This document shows, piece after piece, positions 1 to 9,186 of a DNA stretch of 64,000 bases. The position numbers and the translations under genes were made by a program. The stretch covers positions 45,823,676 to 45,887,675 of the forward strand of contig CM049311.1 in NCBI GenBank assembly GCA_026874595.1, in the 5' to 3' direction. Position 1 is the stretch's first letter, and each line of letters opens with the position of its first letter. The DNA comes from Sipunculus nudus. Lineage: Eukaryota > Annelida > Sipuncula > Golfingiida > Sipunculidae. The notes under the pieces are model-generated. The model was given only the letters and a program-made list of their open reading frames with translations, searched no databases and was not told the origin of the DNA.

Positions 1-69
1 ATATTTCTGGGCGGTATAGATGATTTAGTTTGGTAAAGTCTACATGTGTTAGAAAATACTTCACGAATG

Positions 70-1239
<1,170 letters not shown>

Positions 1240-1690
1240 AGGAACTTTTAACTTGAACTGGGATAAGTCCTGATCAAATTTCCAAGAAGTCCACAGAATT
1301 AGGTCACAGTGACCTATATTCTGCGAGCTAAATGGCAAAAACATGGTTTTGAGCACCCTGAAAGCCAGACGCTTTTGAGTGTTCTGGAGTGCTGGTTTAT
1401 AAAATTTAAATAATGAGCCCCATTTACATCTTTATGACAGTTAGCATGCAAATTATGAACAGAATTGAACCTGAATTCTCGGAGTTATGAGGCGGAAACA
1501 TATTTGAGTACCACAAATGTTAAGACGCATGCCAGTAAAAATAAATACAAAATGGCAGATTTCTCAATAAATTTACCAGCTGTCATCACAAAGTTTACCG
1601 ACATATTGATCATGGGATCAATATGCAAAATATACATTTAGTGGCGCCACCTATATTGACCAAAATAAGTCTTTCAGGTCAGTTCTATTG
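1240..1690 (-). repeat. dispersed repeat R1, copy 1
   Basis: This degenerate copy shares phrases with the copies at 12880-13790 and 50830-55275: a 'confirmed colour' block around gaacctaggaacttttaac, then a 'gacctatattctgcgagct' block, then 'tttgagcaccctgaaag'. It holds a perfect inverted repeat AGGTCA-cag-TGACCT at 1301-1315. The strand given is by comparison with copies ending in the family hairpin. No coding potential was seen, and the family is not one I can name. Confidence 0.65.
1301..1315. promoter_or_regulatory. IR3 palindrome AGGTCAcagTGACCT in R1
   Basis: The sequence is a perfect inverted repeat of AGGTCA with a 3-bp spacer, identical to the consensus response element of estrogen-type nuclear receptors. 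It lies in a dispersed repeat, so function is only an inference. Confidence 0.4.
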
Positions 1691-2565
1691 TCATAATTAA
1701 TTTAAGCCCTGGTTAACCTACAGTTATCAGGTCTGCCCATTTCTTCTTTGGTTCATACCGCCACACTGGCTGTCCATCCGTAATTATCTTTTCTTTTATT
1801 TAAGCAGAAGAATAGTTACTATAAAATGATGTCTGCTATAATTTTTCAATCCAGTAAAAAAATGCGATCCGAGATTCCTTTTGCATGCATTATATCATGA
1901 GTCATTGCTTTAATATTTTATATGATGATTGTTCTCTTTGAGAACATGTGTACTATTGAATGTATTGTTCAAAACAATTATTTGAGCAATTGCTATTACT
2001 GATATATGATGATTGGTCGAATCCCACTCCACCAAATATCTTATATATGTGGCTCGGAGAGAGCCGGCGTGGGAACAAGTGCATGGTCGGGCAGTAAGTG
2101 AGGATCTTTACAGTTCGCTTACATAATTTATGTTTTTATCTACTATATAGACAAGTACAAAGACGACAACAGCCCTTTATTTGACTGGGAAATTGCAATA
2201 ACCAGACAATTGTATGTCCCTAATCAGACATTAATTATTAAAAACAGTAACCATAGAGATCTGCATGAGTATGACTACAATTATGATATTTCACCACAGC
2301 TGGTACACTCATATGGCACAATAATACCATTTCCCACAGAAGCATATATTTTTCCTATAATTCCTAAATGAGTTGATCTAAATATTGATATGTGAATTGA
2401 TTAATCATACATAACTTTATTGTATATCATGGCAGATGTAATGCGAGTCACAAAAACGTAAATTTTTCTTCACATGTTTTCTATGGATGACAAATTGAGA
2501 AAGTTTGAAGAAAATATTTGCGTATCAGTACTCCTTGTGGTATGATGCTGCACTCAAAATAATGG
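1691..2565. other. AT-rich unassigned sequence
   Basis: No gene or repeat family was recognised. One isolated unit resembling array A (gcgagtcacaaaaacg) occurs near 2443, about 120 bp before the array proper. Confidence 0.45.
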
Positions 2566-3230
2566 TATTGCGAGTCATCTTTAACGCGAATTAAAGTAAA
2601 AAAGGTAATGTAATGTGAGTCACAGGAAAAAAGGTCTCGAACGCGAGTCTCAGAAAAAAAGGGTTTACATTACGTGAGTCAAACAAAAGGGGTAATATAA
2701 CGTGAGTCACAGTAAAAAGGAGTAATGTAACACGAGTCACAGAAAAAAGGGTTTTATAATGCGAGTCACAAAAAAGGGGTTATGTGATGCGAGATACAGG
2801 AAAAAGGGTTATGTATCGCGAGTCACAGATAAAAAGGGTTTATATTACGCAAGTCAAAGAAAAAGGGGTAATATAACGCGAGTCACAGTAAAAAGGAGTA
2901 GTATTACACGAGTCACAGAAAAAAGGGGTTATGTAACGCAAGTCACAGGAAAAAAGTGTTATATAATGCGAGTCACAAAAAAGGGTTATGTGATGCGAGT
3001 CACAGAAAAAAGGGTGATATAACGCGAGTCACATAAAAAAAGGGTTTATAGTACGTGAGTCAAAGAAAAAGGGGTAATATAACGTGAGTCGCAGTAAAAA
3101 GGAATAATGAAACATAAGTCACAGAAAAAAGGGATTATGTAACGCAAGTTACAGGGAAAAAGGGTTATATAATGCGAGTCACAAAAAAGGGGTGATGTGA
3201 TGCGAGTTACAGAAAAAAAGGGTGGTCATA
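2566..3230. repeat. minisatellite A, ~30-bp unit (GAGTCAC)
   Basis: About 22 units of 28-31 bp have the core cgagtcacagaaaaaaggg followed by a variable TTATATAA-like part. A marker variant (gggttta.a.tacg) recurs near 2661, 2836 and 3042, 175 and 206 bp apart, so six or seven monomers form a higher-order unit. Some units carry TGAGTCA, the AP-1 consensus (for example 2616-2622). The 87-codon frame at 2759-3022 (+) is only this array read through. Confidence 0.95.
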
Positions 3231-4444
3231 TAACACTGAAACGCAAACCATCATGAAACAATAAAAACACACAATGATGTCACACTTAAAAACGCACGAC
3301 AATGTTACACTGAAACACCTACGATCATGTAACACTGAAACACACACTGTCATCTTACTCTGAAACACACGCTATCATGTAACACTGAAACACACACTGT
3401 CATCTTACTCTGAAACACACGCTATCATGTCACACTGAAAAACACACTGTCATCTTACTCTGAAACACACACTATCATGTAACACTGAAACACACACTGT
3501 CATCTTACTCTGAAACACACACTATCGTGTAACACTGAAGCACACACTGTCATCTTACTCTGAAACACACACTATCATGTAACACTGAAATACATAATGT
3601 CATCTTACTCTGAAACACACGCTATCATGTAACACTGAAAAACACACTGTCATCTTACTCTGAAACACACACTATCGTATAACACTGAAAAACACACTGT
3701 CATCTTACTCTGAAACACACGCTATTATGTAACACTGAAACACACACTGTCATCTTACTCTGAAACACACACTATCGTATAACACTGAAACACACACTGT
3801 CATCTTTCTCTGAAACACACGCTATCATGTAACACTGAAACACACACTGTCATCTTACTCTGAAACACCTACGATCATGTAACACTGAAACACACACTGT
3901 CATCTTACTCTGAAACACAAGCTATCATGTAACACTGAAACACACACTGTCATCTTACTCTGAAACACACGCTATCATGTAACACTGATACACACACTGT
4001 CATCTTACTCAGAAACACACGCTATCATGTAACACTGAAACACACACTGTCATCTTACTCTGAAACACACACTATCATGTAACACTGAAACACACACTGT
4101 CGTCTGACTCTGAAACACACACTATCATGTAACACTGAAACACACACTGTCATCTTACTCTGAAACACACGCTATCATGTAACACTGAAACACACACTGT
4201 CATCTTACTCTGAAACACACGCTATCATGTAACACTGAAACACACACTGTCTTCTTACTCTGAAACACGCGCTATCATGTACCACTGAAACACACACTGT
4301 CATCTTACTCTGAAACACACACTATCATGTAACACTGAAACACACACTGTCATCTGACTCTGAAACACACACTATCATGTAACACTGAAACACACACTGT
4401 CATCTGACTCTGAAACACACACTATCATGTAACACTGAAACGCA
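3231..4444. repeat. satellite B1, 50-bp unit
   Basis: After a degenerate lead-in to about 3340, about 22 units of 50 bp follow. Each is two related 25-bp halves, 'acactgaaacacacactgtc' with 'atcttactctg' and 'aaacacacgctatcatgta'. Units are mostly above 90% identical by eye. The shared word catgtaacactgaaac links it to B2 and B3. Confidence 0.95.
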
Positions 4445-5109
4445 CACGGCCATGTAACACCAAAACACACATGATCATGAAATACTACAGGACGCACGAT
4501 CATGTAACATTTAGACACGCAAGATCATGTAACACTTAATCATGTACGATCATGTAACATTAAAAAACATACAATTATGTGAGTGAATCACGCACGACCA
4601 TGTGACACTGAAACGATCAGACATACATGTTAGTACAAGATCATGTTTCACGAAAGATCATGTTACACTGAAAGATACACGATCATGTTACACTGAAACC
4701 CACACAATCATGTAACACTGAATTACAAACGATCATATAACAATGAAATACACACACGATCATGTAACACTGAAGCATGCAACATCATGTTACACTGAAA
4801 CACACGATCATGTAACACTGAAGCATGCAACATCATGTTACACTGAAACACACGATCATGTAACACTGAAGCATGCAACATCATGTTACACTGAAACACA
4901 CGATCATGTAACACTGAAGCATGCAACATCATGTTACACTGAAACACACGATCATGTAACACTGAAACACACATGATCGTGTAACACTGAAACACACACG
5001 ATCGTGTAACACTTAAAACACACACAACCAATGTCATGTAACACTGAAACACACACGATCGTGTAACAATAAAAAACCACGACCACGATCATATAACGCT
5101 GAAACAAAC
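4445..5109. repeat. satellite B2, degenerate plus 48-bp units
   Basis: This is a degenerate version of the B sequence. It contains about four near-identical 48-bp units at 4750-4960, built from cacacgatcatgtaacactg and aagcatgcaacatcatgtta. Because 48 is a multiple of 3, frames stay open on both strands (4743-4976 + and 4723-5052 -). These are repetitive artefacts, not genes. Confidence 0.93.
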
Positions 5110-6645
5110 AATATCATGTTACACAAAAACACACACGATCATGTAACACTGAAACCCGCCCAATCATGTAACACAAAACCACACACGATCATGTAACACT
5201 GAAATCCGCCCCATCATGTAACACAAAACCACACACGATCATGTAACACTGAAACCCGCCCCATCATGTAACACAAAAACACACACGATCATGTAACACT
5301 GAAACCCGCCCCATCATGTAACACAAAACCACACACGATCATGTAACACTGAAACCCGCCCCATCATGTAACACAAAAACAAACACGATCATGTAACACT
5401 GAAACCCGCCCCATCATGTAACACAAAAACACACATGATCATGTAACACTGAAACCCGCCCCATCATGTAACACAAAAACACACACGATCATGTAACACT
5501 GAAACCCGCCCCATCATGTTACACAAAACATACACGATCGTGTAACACTGAAACCCGCCCCATCATGTAACACAAAAACACACACGATCGTGTAACACTG
5601 AAACCCGCCCCATCATGTAACACAAAAACTCTCACGATCATTTAACACTGAAACCCGCCCCATCATGTAACACAAAACCACACACGATCATGTAACACTG
5701 AAACCCGCCCAATCATGTAACACAAAAATACACACGATCATGTAACACTGAAACCCGCCCCATCATGTAACACAAAACCACACACGATCATGTAACACTG
5801 AAACCCGCCCCATCATGTAACACAAAAACAAACACGATCATGTAACACTGAAACCCGCCCCATCATGTAACACAAAAACACACATGATCATGTAACACTG
5901 AAACCCGCCCCATCATGTAACACAAAAACACACACGATCATGTAACACTGAAACCCGCCACATCATGTTACACAAAACATACACGATCGTGTAACACTGA
6001 AACCCGCCCCATCATGTAACACAAAAACACACATGATCGTGTAACACTGAAACCCGCCCCATCATGTAACACAAAAACTCTCACGATCATTTAACACTGA
6101 AACCCGCCCCATCATGTAACACAAAACCACACACGATCATGTAACACTGAAACCCGCCCAATCATGTAACACAAAAATACACACGATCATGTAACACTGA
6201 AACCCGCCCCATCATGTAACACAAAACCACACACGATCATGTAACACTGAAACCCGCCCCATCATGTAACACAAAAACAAACACGATCATGTAACACTGA
6301 AACCCGCCCCATCATGTAACACAAAAACACACATGATCATGTAACACTGAAACCCGCCCCATCATGTAACACAAAAACACACACGATCATGTAACACTGA
6401 AACCCGCCACATCATGTTACACAAAACATACACGATCGTGTTACACTGAAACCCGCCCCATCATGTAACACAAAAACACACACGATCGTGTAACACTGAA
6501 ACCCGCCCCATCATGTAACACAAAAACTCTCACGATCATTTAACACTGAAACCCGCCCCATCATGTAACACAAAAACACACACGATCATGTAACACTGAA
6601 ACCATCCCGAACATGTTACACAAAACATACACGGTCGTTTAACAC
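5110..6645. repeat. satellite B3, 50-bp unit with 449-bp higher-order repeat
   Basis: About 30 units of 50 bp have the form acacacgatcatgtaacact, gaaacccgccccatcatgta, acacaaaaac. A distinctive variant, acacaaaacata, starts at 5521, 5970 and 6419, exactly 449 bp apart each time. The variants aaaactctcacgatcattt and cccaatcatgt recur with the same period. So about nine monomers form a higher-order unit present in about three copies, like the structure of centromeric satellites. Confidence 0.95.
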
Positions 6646-6920
6646 TGAAATCCGAGTTGTTATTACTGCTATCATCTAATGGGAAGGTTAGAGAATTGAA
6701 GGTTTACATCCGTTACTTAGACGACATCATGTATCTGCAACTGGTCTCAGACCAAAAACATCTAGACGTACTATAAATAGTCATCATCATGGTGTTATAT
6801 GACTTACATTTGCAGCAACAAAGAATATTCAAGGTCTACGCAGCACAACCAAAACCTGTTCTGCAAATTCCAGACCTCCTCACAAATCTCAATCTACCAG
6901 TCTGTTTCAGCCTACTACAG
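6640..6920 (+). pseudogene. possible decayed reverse-transcriptase-like fragment
   Basis: Just after satellite B3, one + frame is open for about 45 codons to a TAA at 6774-6776. It contains the tetrad YLDD (6709-6720), then Ile-Met, and His-Leu plus Val-Leu at a spacing roughly like the stretch after the catalytic YxDD of Ty3/gypsy reverse transcriptases. The same frame continues past the stop for about 48 codons to about 6920. No other RT motifs were found, the match is only a few residues, and chance is quite possible. Confidence 0.2.
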
Positions 6921-7304
6921 TGACTGAGAGAGGCTACCGTCAGAGCGGGCTTCTCCGGTGGTCCCAGTACAACGGGACCATTCATTTAAAGGCGCGTGGC
7001 ATAACATCTGTCCGCATATATGGGTTTTGCTTTATATTTTATATGTATAACTTGTGACAAAGTGTCGGCGGTTTCACCCCACTATGAAGTCGGATGAATG
7101 CCCTGGGGGCTCCTAACGACAATCGCGTTTTTTTTATCGCGTTGGATTTTAATGCAAACTGAAGCCTTCATTAAGAACTGGTGTATTCGTGTCCTAGCCC
7201 CATTCTACATATTAATTTTTCATTATCCAATTTTACTCTGTTATTGTACATTCTTAAAGTATGTGCGTTTACTTCCAGTGCTTTGTGATTCATTTAACAG
7301 CGGG
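6921..7304. other. unassigned spacer between satellites B and C
   Basis: About 380 bp of ordinary sequence without a recognised gene. The frame at 7098-7421 (+) runs into the flanking satellite unit and LTR and has no recognisable domain. Confidence 0.5.
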
Positions 7305-7366
7305 CCCACGTGCTGCTCTAACGTTAGTTCCCCGTCTATTGTCATGTCTGACTGTCCTCTGTCCAC
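7305..7366. repeat. orphan unit of 70-bp satellite C
   Basis: This stretch (cacgtgctgctctaacgtta ... gtctgactgtcctc) is one diverged unit of the array that resumes at 9187. It abuts the LTR end at 7367, which shows that the retroelement nest 7367-9153 sits inside the array. Confidence 0.85.
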
Positions 7367-7912
7367 TGTTACGGATCCTAATATCAACAGATCACGTAGT
7401 CGTGACGAGCATAAATTTTAAGGAGATAAAAATAAAATCAGATTCTGTAACACTAGGCAGCATGAAATGTCTAGGGGAATGAATTAAGAAGTCAGTGGTT
7501 TTTTGTTAACAAATATAATTTATTCTTAAAACAATCCTAACATTACAATACACTGAATCAATACAATTACACAGTATAACAACAGTGCAACAGTAAATCA
7601 ATACAAGTGTATAAATAAAGTGTACAGTACCTGGATACCACCAACGTCACAGCGACAAGTCCTCTATAACGTACAACACAGATGAACAGTCCACATAAAT
7701 CTTCTCAGAAATAACAGTCCAGTTCATTCACAAAATCAATCCGTTGTAATCCAAAAGTGAAGTTCTGATAGTGATCCCAAAGGCAAACTGAAGACTAAAT
7801 AAAATCCGTTACAAATTCGAAGAAAAAGCTATAACTGCCGCAATTATATGAAAAAAGGTCCACAAACTGACTTACACTCTTCTGTGTCCGCCTGAATATA
7901 TCTCTCCTCTCA
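7367..7912 (-). mobile_element. LTR family 1, 3' part of an LTR (copy a)
   Basis: On the minus strand this ends in GGATCCGTAACA and matches the 3' part of the solo LTR at 36719-37633 over its whole length. The shared words include the 'gcagcatgaaatgtctagg' and 'ttattcttaaaacaatcct' regions, the latter with an AATAAA on the minus strand. Upstream in the element's sense it passes directly into gag-like sequence at about 7912, so its U3 is missing. Confidence 0.8.
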
Positions 7913-8220
7913 CCTCTTTGTTTTTCTAATTCTAACTGTTTTAATGCTAGCTCATGTTGCATTTCTAACTTTTTAAATTCCAACTGCATAGCAAGGCTGT
8001 CATTTTTTTATGTTTCCACTTCACTCTCTTAAATCAAACCTTTGCTAACTAGATCTTGCATGATTTTAGCAATAATATCCGGCTTTCTCAAAGCTTTTTT
8101 TCACACTCAGCCCTGGGTTTTGTCCCAAACGCAACAACTGTTCCTTTGGCAACTGTTTAAGTTGATCAGGGTCGGGATCCTCAACAAATGTCTCAGGTTT
8201 TGAAATCTGCCATGTTAAGA
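7913..8220 (-). pseudogene. degenerate gag-like N-terminal region of LTR family 1
   Basis: Reading the minus strand from about 8217 gives gag-like segments separated by at least two frame changes and two in-frame stops. A hydrophilic stretch ends in a Leu/Gln/Lys-rich piece (DQLKQLPKEQLL). A middle piece contains LVSKGLI just before a stop. The last piece, from the ATG at 7987-7989, is a Glu/Leu/Lys coiled coil (LEMQHELALKQLELEKQ). Such coiled coils are typical of gag in gypsy-type retrotransposons. At about 7912 the frame runs straight into LTR sequence through a purine-rich stretch (GAGAGGAGAGAT) found in both partners. The rest of gag and all of pol are missing, so it cannot encode a working protein. 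Confidence 0.65.
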
Positions 8221-8348
8221 TGTAAAAACATTACAAAAAACCACTGAGATAAATCTTGTAAACAATGTATTGTAAACAATATGTAATTTTGTAAACAATG
8301 TAAACAATGTGTCTAGGTCAAGGCTTAATAAATTTTCAAAACTATTAA
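8221..8348 (-). mobile_element. untranslated leader of LTR family 1 element
   Basis: This is AT-rich sequence between the primer-binding site and the first gag-like codons, in minus-strand sense. It contains short TGTAAACAAT repeats at about 8255-8310. Confidence 0.55.
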
Positions 8349-8361
8349 GGACGAGCCCCCA
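8349..8361 (-). other. primer-binding site, tRNA-Pro-like
   Basis: On the minus strand the 13-mer TGGGGGCTCGTCC begins 6 nt after the LTR end at 8368. It matches the start of the tRNA-Pro primer-binding site known from gammaretroviruses. This fixes 8368-8650 as the 5' LTR of the broken element. Confidence 0.7.
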
Positions 8362-8367
8362 ATTTTA

Positions 8368-8650
8368 TGTTACGGATCCTAAAATGAACAGATCACGTAG
8401 TCGTGACGAGCATAAATTTTGTTAAGGAGATAAAAACAAGTCAGATTCTGTTACACTGGGCAGCATGAAATGTCTAGGGGAATGAATAAAGAAGTCAGTG
8501 GATTTTAGTTAACAAATAATTATAATTTATTCTTAAAACAATCCTAACATTGCAATACACAAAATCAATACAATTACACAGTATAACAACAGTACAACAG
8601 TAAATCAATATCAATACAAGTATATAAATAAAGGGTACAGTACCTGGTTA
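8368..8650 (-). mobile_element. LTR family 1, 3' part of 5' LTR (copy b)
   Basis: This ends in GGATCCGTAACA on the minus strand and is very similar to 7367-7637. At about 8650, inside the acctggataccac region, the match stops and a different element (8656-9044) begins, so the remaining LTR was lost. Confidence 0.8.
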
Positions 8651-8655
8651 CCTTT

Positions 8656-8811
8656 TGCTACGAAGACAAATTTTTCAGGGGAAAATACTGGGCCGATCCG
8701 GGATTCGAACCCATAACGGTGGCGCACAAGTCTGGCGTACCAACCGCTTCGCTGGCAAAGCAAGCTTCACTAACGAGACAGTTCAGTCGGGTTTTATGTC
8801 ACCCTGTAACA
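8656..8811 (-). mobile_element. 3' LTR of the TRIM-like element, tRNA-like
   Basis: On the minus strand it starts TGTTACAGGG and ends GTAGCA (from GTAACA). It contains an A-box-like CAGCGAAGCGGTTGG and a B box GGTTCGAATCCC, with starts about 43 nt apart. This is the spacing of a tRNA gene's internal RNA polymerase III promoter. A complete cloverleaf was not confirmed. Confidence 0.6.
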
Positions 8812-8913
8812 CACCACCTCTCAAGAGCGTTCTGCTATCAAAACAAGACTAATTATCCCAGGAGTCACACTTGGTGAGCTTATGCCCTTGGCCGCAAAGT
8901 TTACCGTCACGTT

Positions 8914-8926
8914 GGACGAGCTCCCA
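8914..8926 (-). other. primer-binding site of TRIM-like element
   Basis: Minus-strand TGGGAGCTCGTCC lies 5 nt after the upstream repeat end. It differs by one base from the site of the LTR family 1 element at 8349-8361. Confidence 0.55.
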
Positions 8927-8931
8927 TTTTT

Positions 8932-9044
8932 TGTTACGAAGACAAATTGCTCAGGGGGAAATTCTGGGCCGATCCGCGATTCGAACCCATAACGGTGTCC
9001 GGCATACCAACCGCTTCGCTAGCAAATCAAGCTTCACTAGCGAG
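8932..9044 (-). mobile_element. 5' LTR (truncated) of the TRIM-like element
   Basis: This matches 8656-8770 and keeps the A box (TAGCGAAGCGGTTGG) and B box (GGTTCGAATCGC), but lacks about 9 bp between them. Its first ~40 bp are replaced at 9045 by the start of an LTR on the other strand. Confidence 0.6.
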
Positions 9045-9153
9045 TGTTACAGGTGCCCTTTTTATTGTGTGACACGGGCGTAACTCGTGTTGTAGCGGCC
9101 TCGCCTGGCCGCGTGCTGCACTCTCAGTTAAATCCGTACTGATTGAACTCTCG
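9045..9153 (+). mobile_element. LTR family 1, 5' end of U3 (copy c)
   Basis: This begins TGTTACAGGTG and matches the first ~110 bp of the solo LTR at 52262 through 'ccgtact.gttgaactctcg'. It then stops. It lies opposite in orientation to the rest of the nest, so the nest involved recombination or a second insertion. Confidence 0.75.
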
Positions 9154-9186
9154 CGGAGTGTAACAACTCGCTACCGTACCTGTCGT

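Larger units (their letters stand above)
8656..9044 (-). mobile_element. miniature LTR element (TRIM-like) with tRNA-like LTRs
   Basis: Two direct copies of a short sequence (8656-8811, 156 bp; 8932-9044, 113 bp, truncated) flank a 120-bp interior on the minus strand. The complete copy starts TGTTACAGGG; the other ends CGTAACA. After a 5-nt gap, the upstream copy is followed by TGGGAGCTCGTCC (8914-8926), one mismatch from the primer-binding site at 8349-8361. A purine-rich GAGAGGTGG precedes the downstream copy. This is the layout of a terminal-repeat retrotransposon in miniature, with no coding region. A tandem SINE pair is the main alternative, but it would not explain the site next to the repeat end. 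Confidence 0.6.

Noticed and set aside
2759-3022. 87-codon frame rich in 'RVTKKG'
   Set aside because: It is minisatellite A read through; the period lets the frame run on.
4723-5052. 109-codon minus frame with repeated 'VLHDRVFQCNMMLHAS'
   Set aside because: It is the 48-bp unit of satellite B2, a multiple of three.
3300-6645. CRISPR-like array with ~50-bp period
   Set aside because: There are no unique spacers; both halves of the unit repeat, and the window is clearly eukaryotic.
8690-8760. Functional tRNA gene on the minus strand
   Set aside because: A and B boxes are present, but no clean acceptor stem was found and it lies in a repeated terminal sequence. It was called tRNA-like instead.
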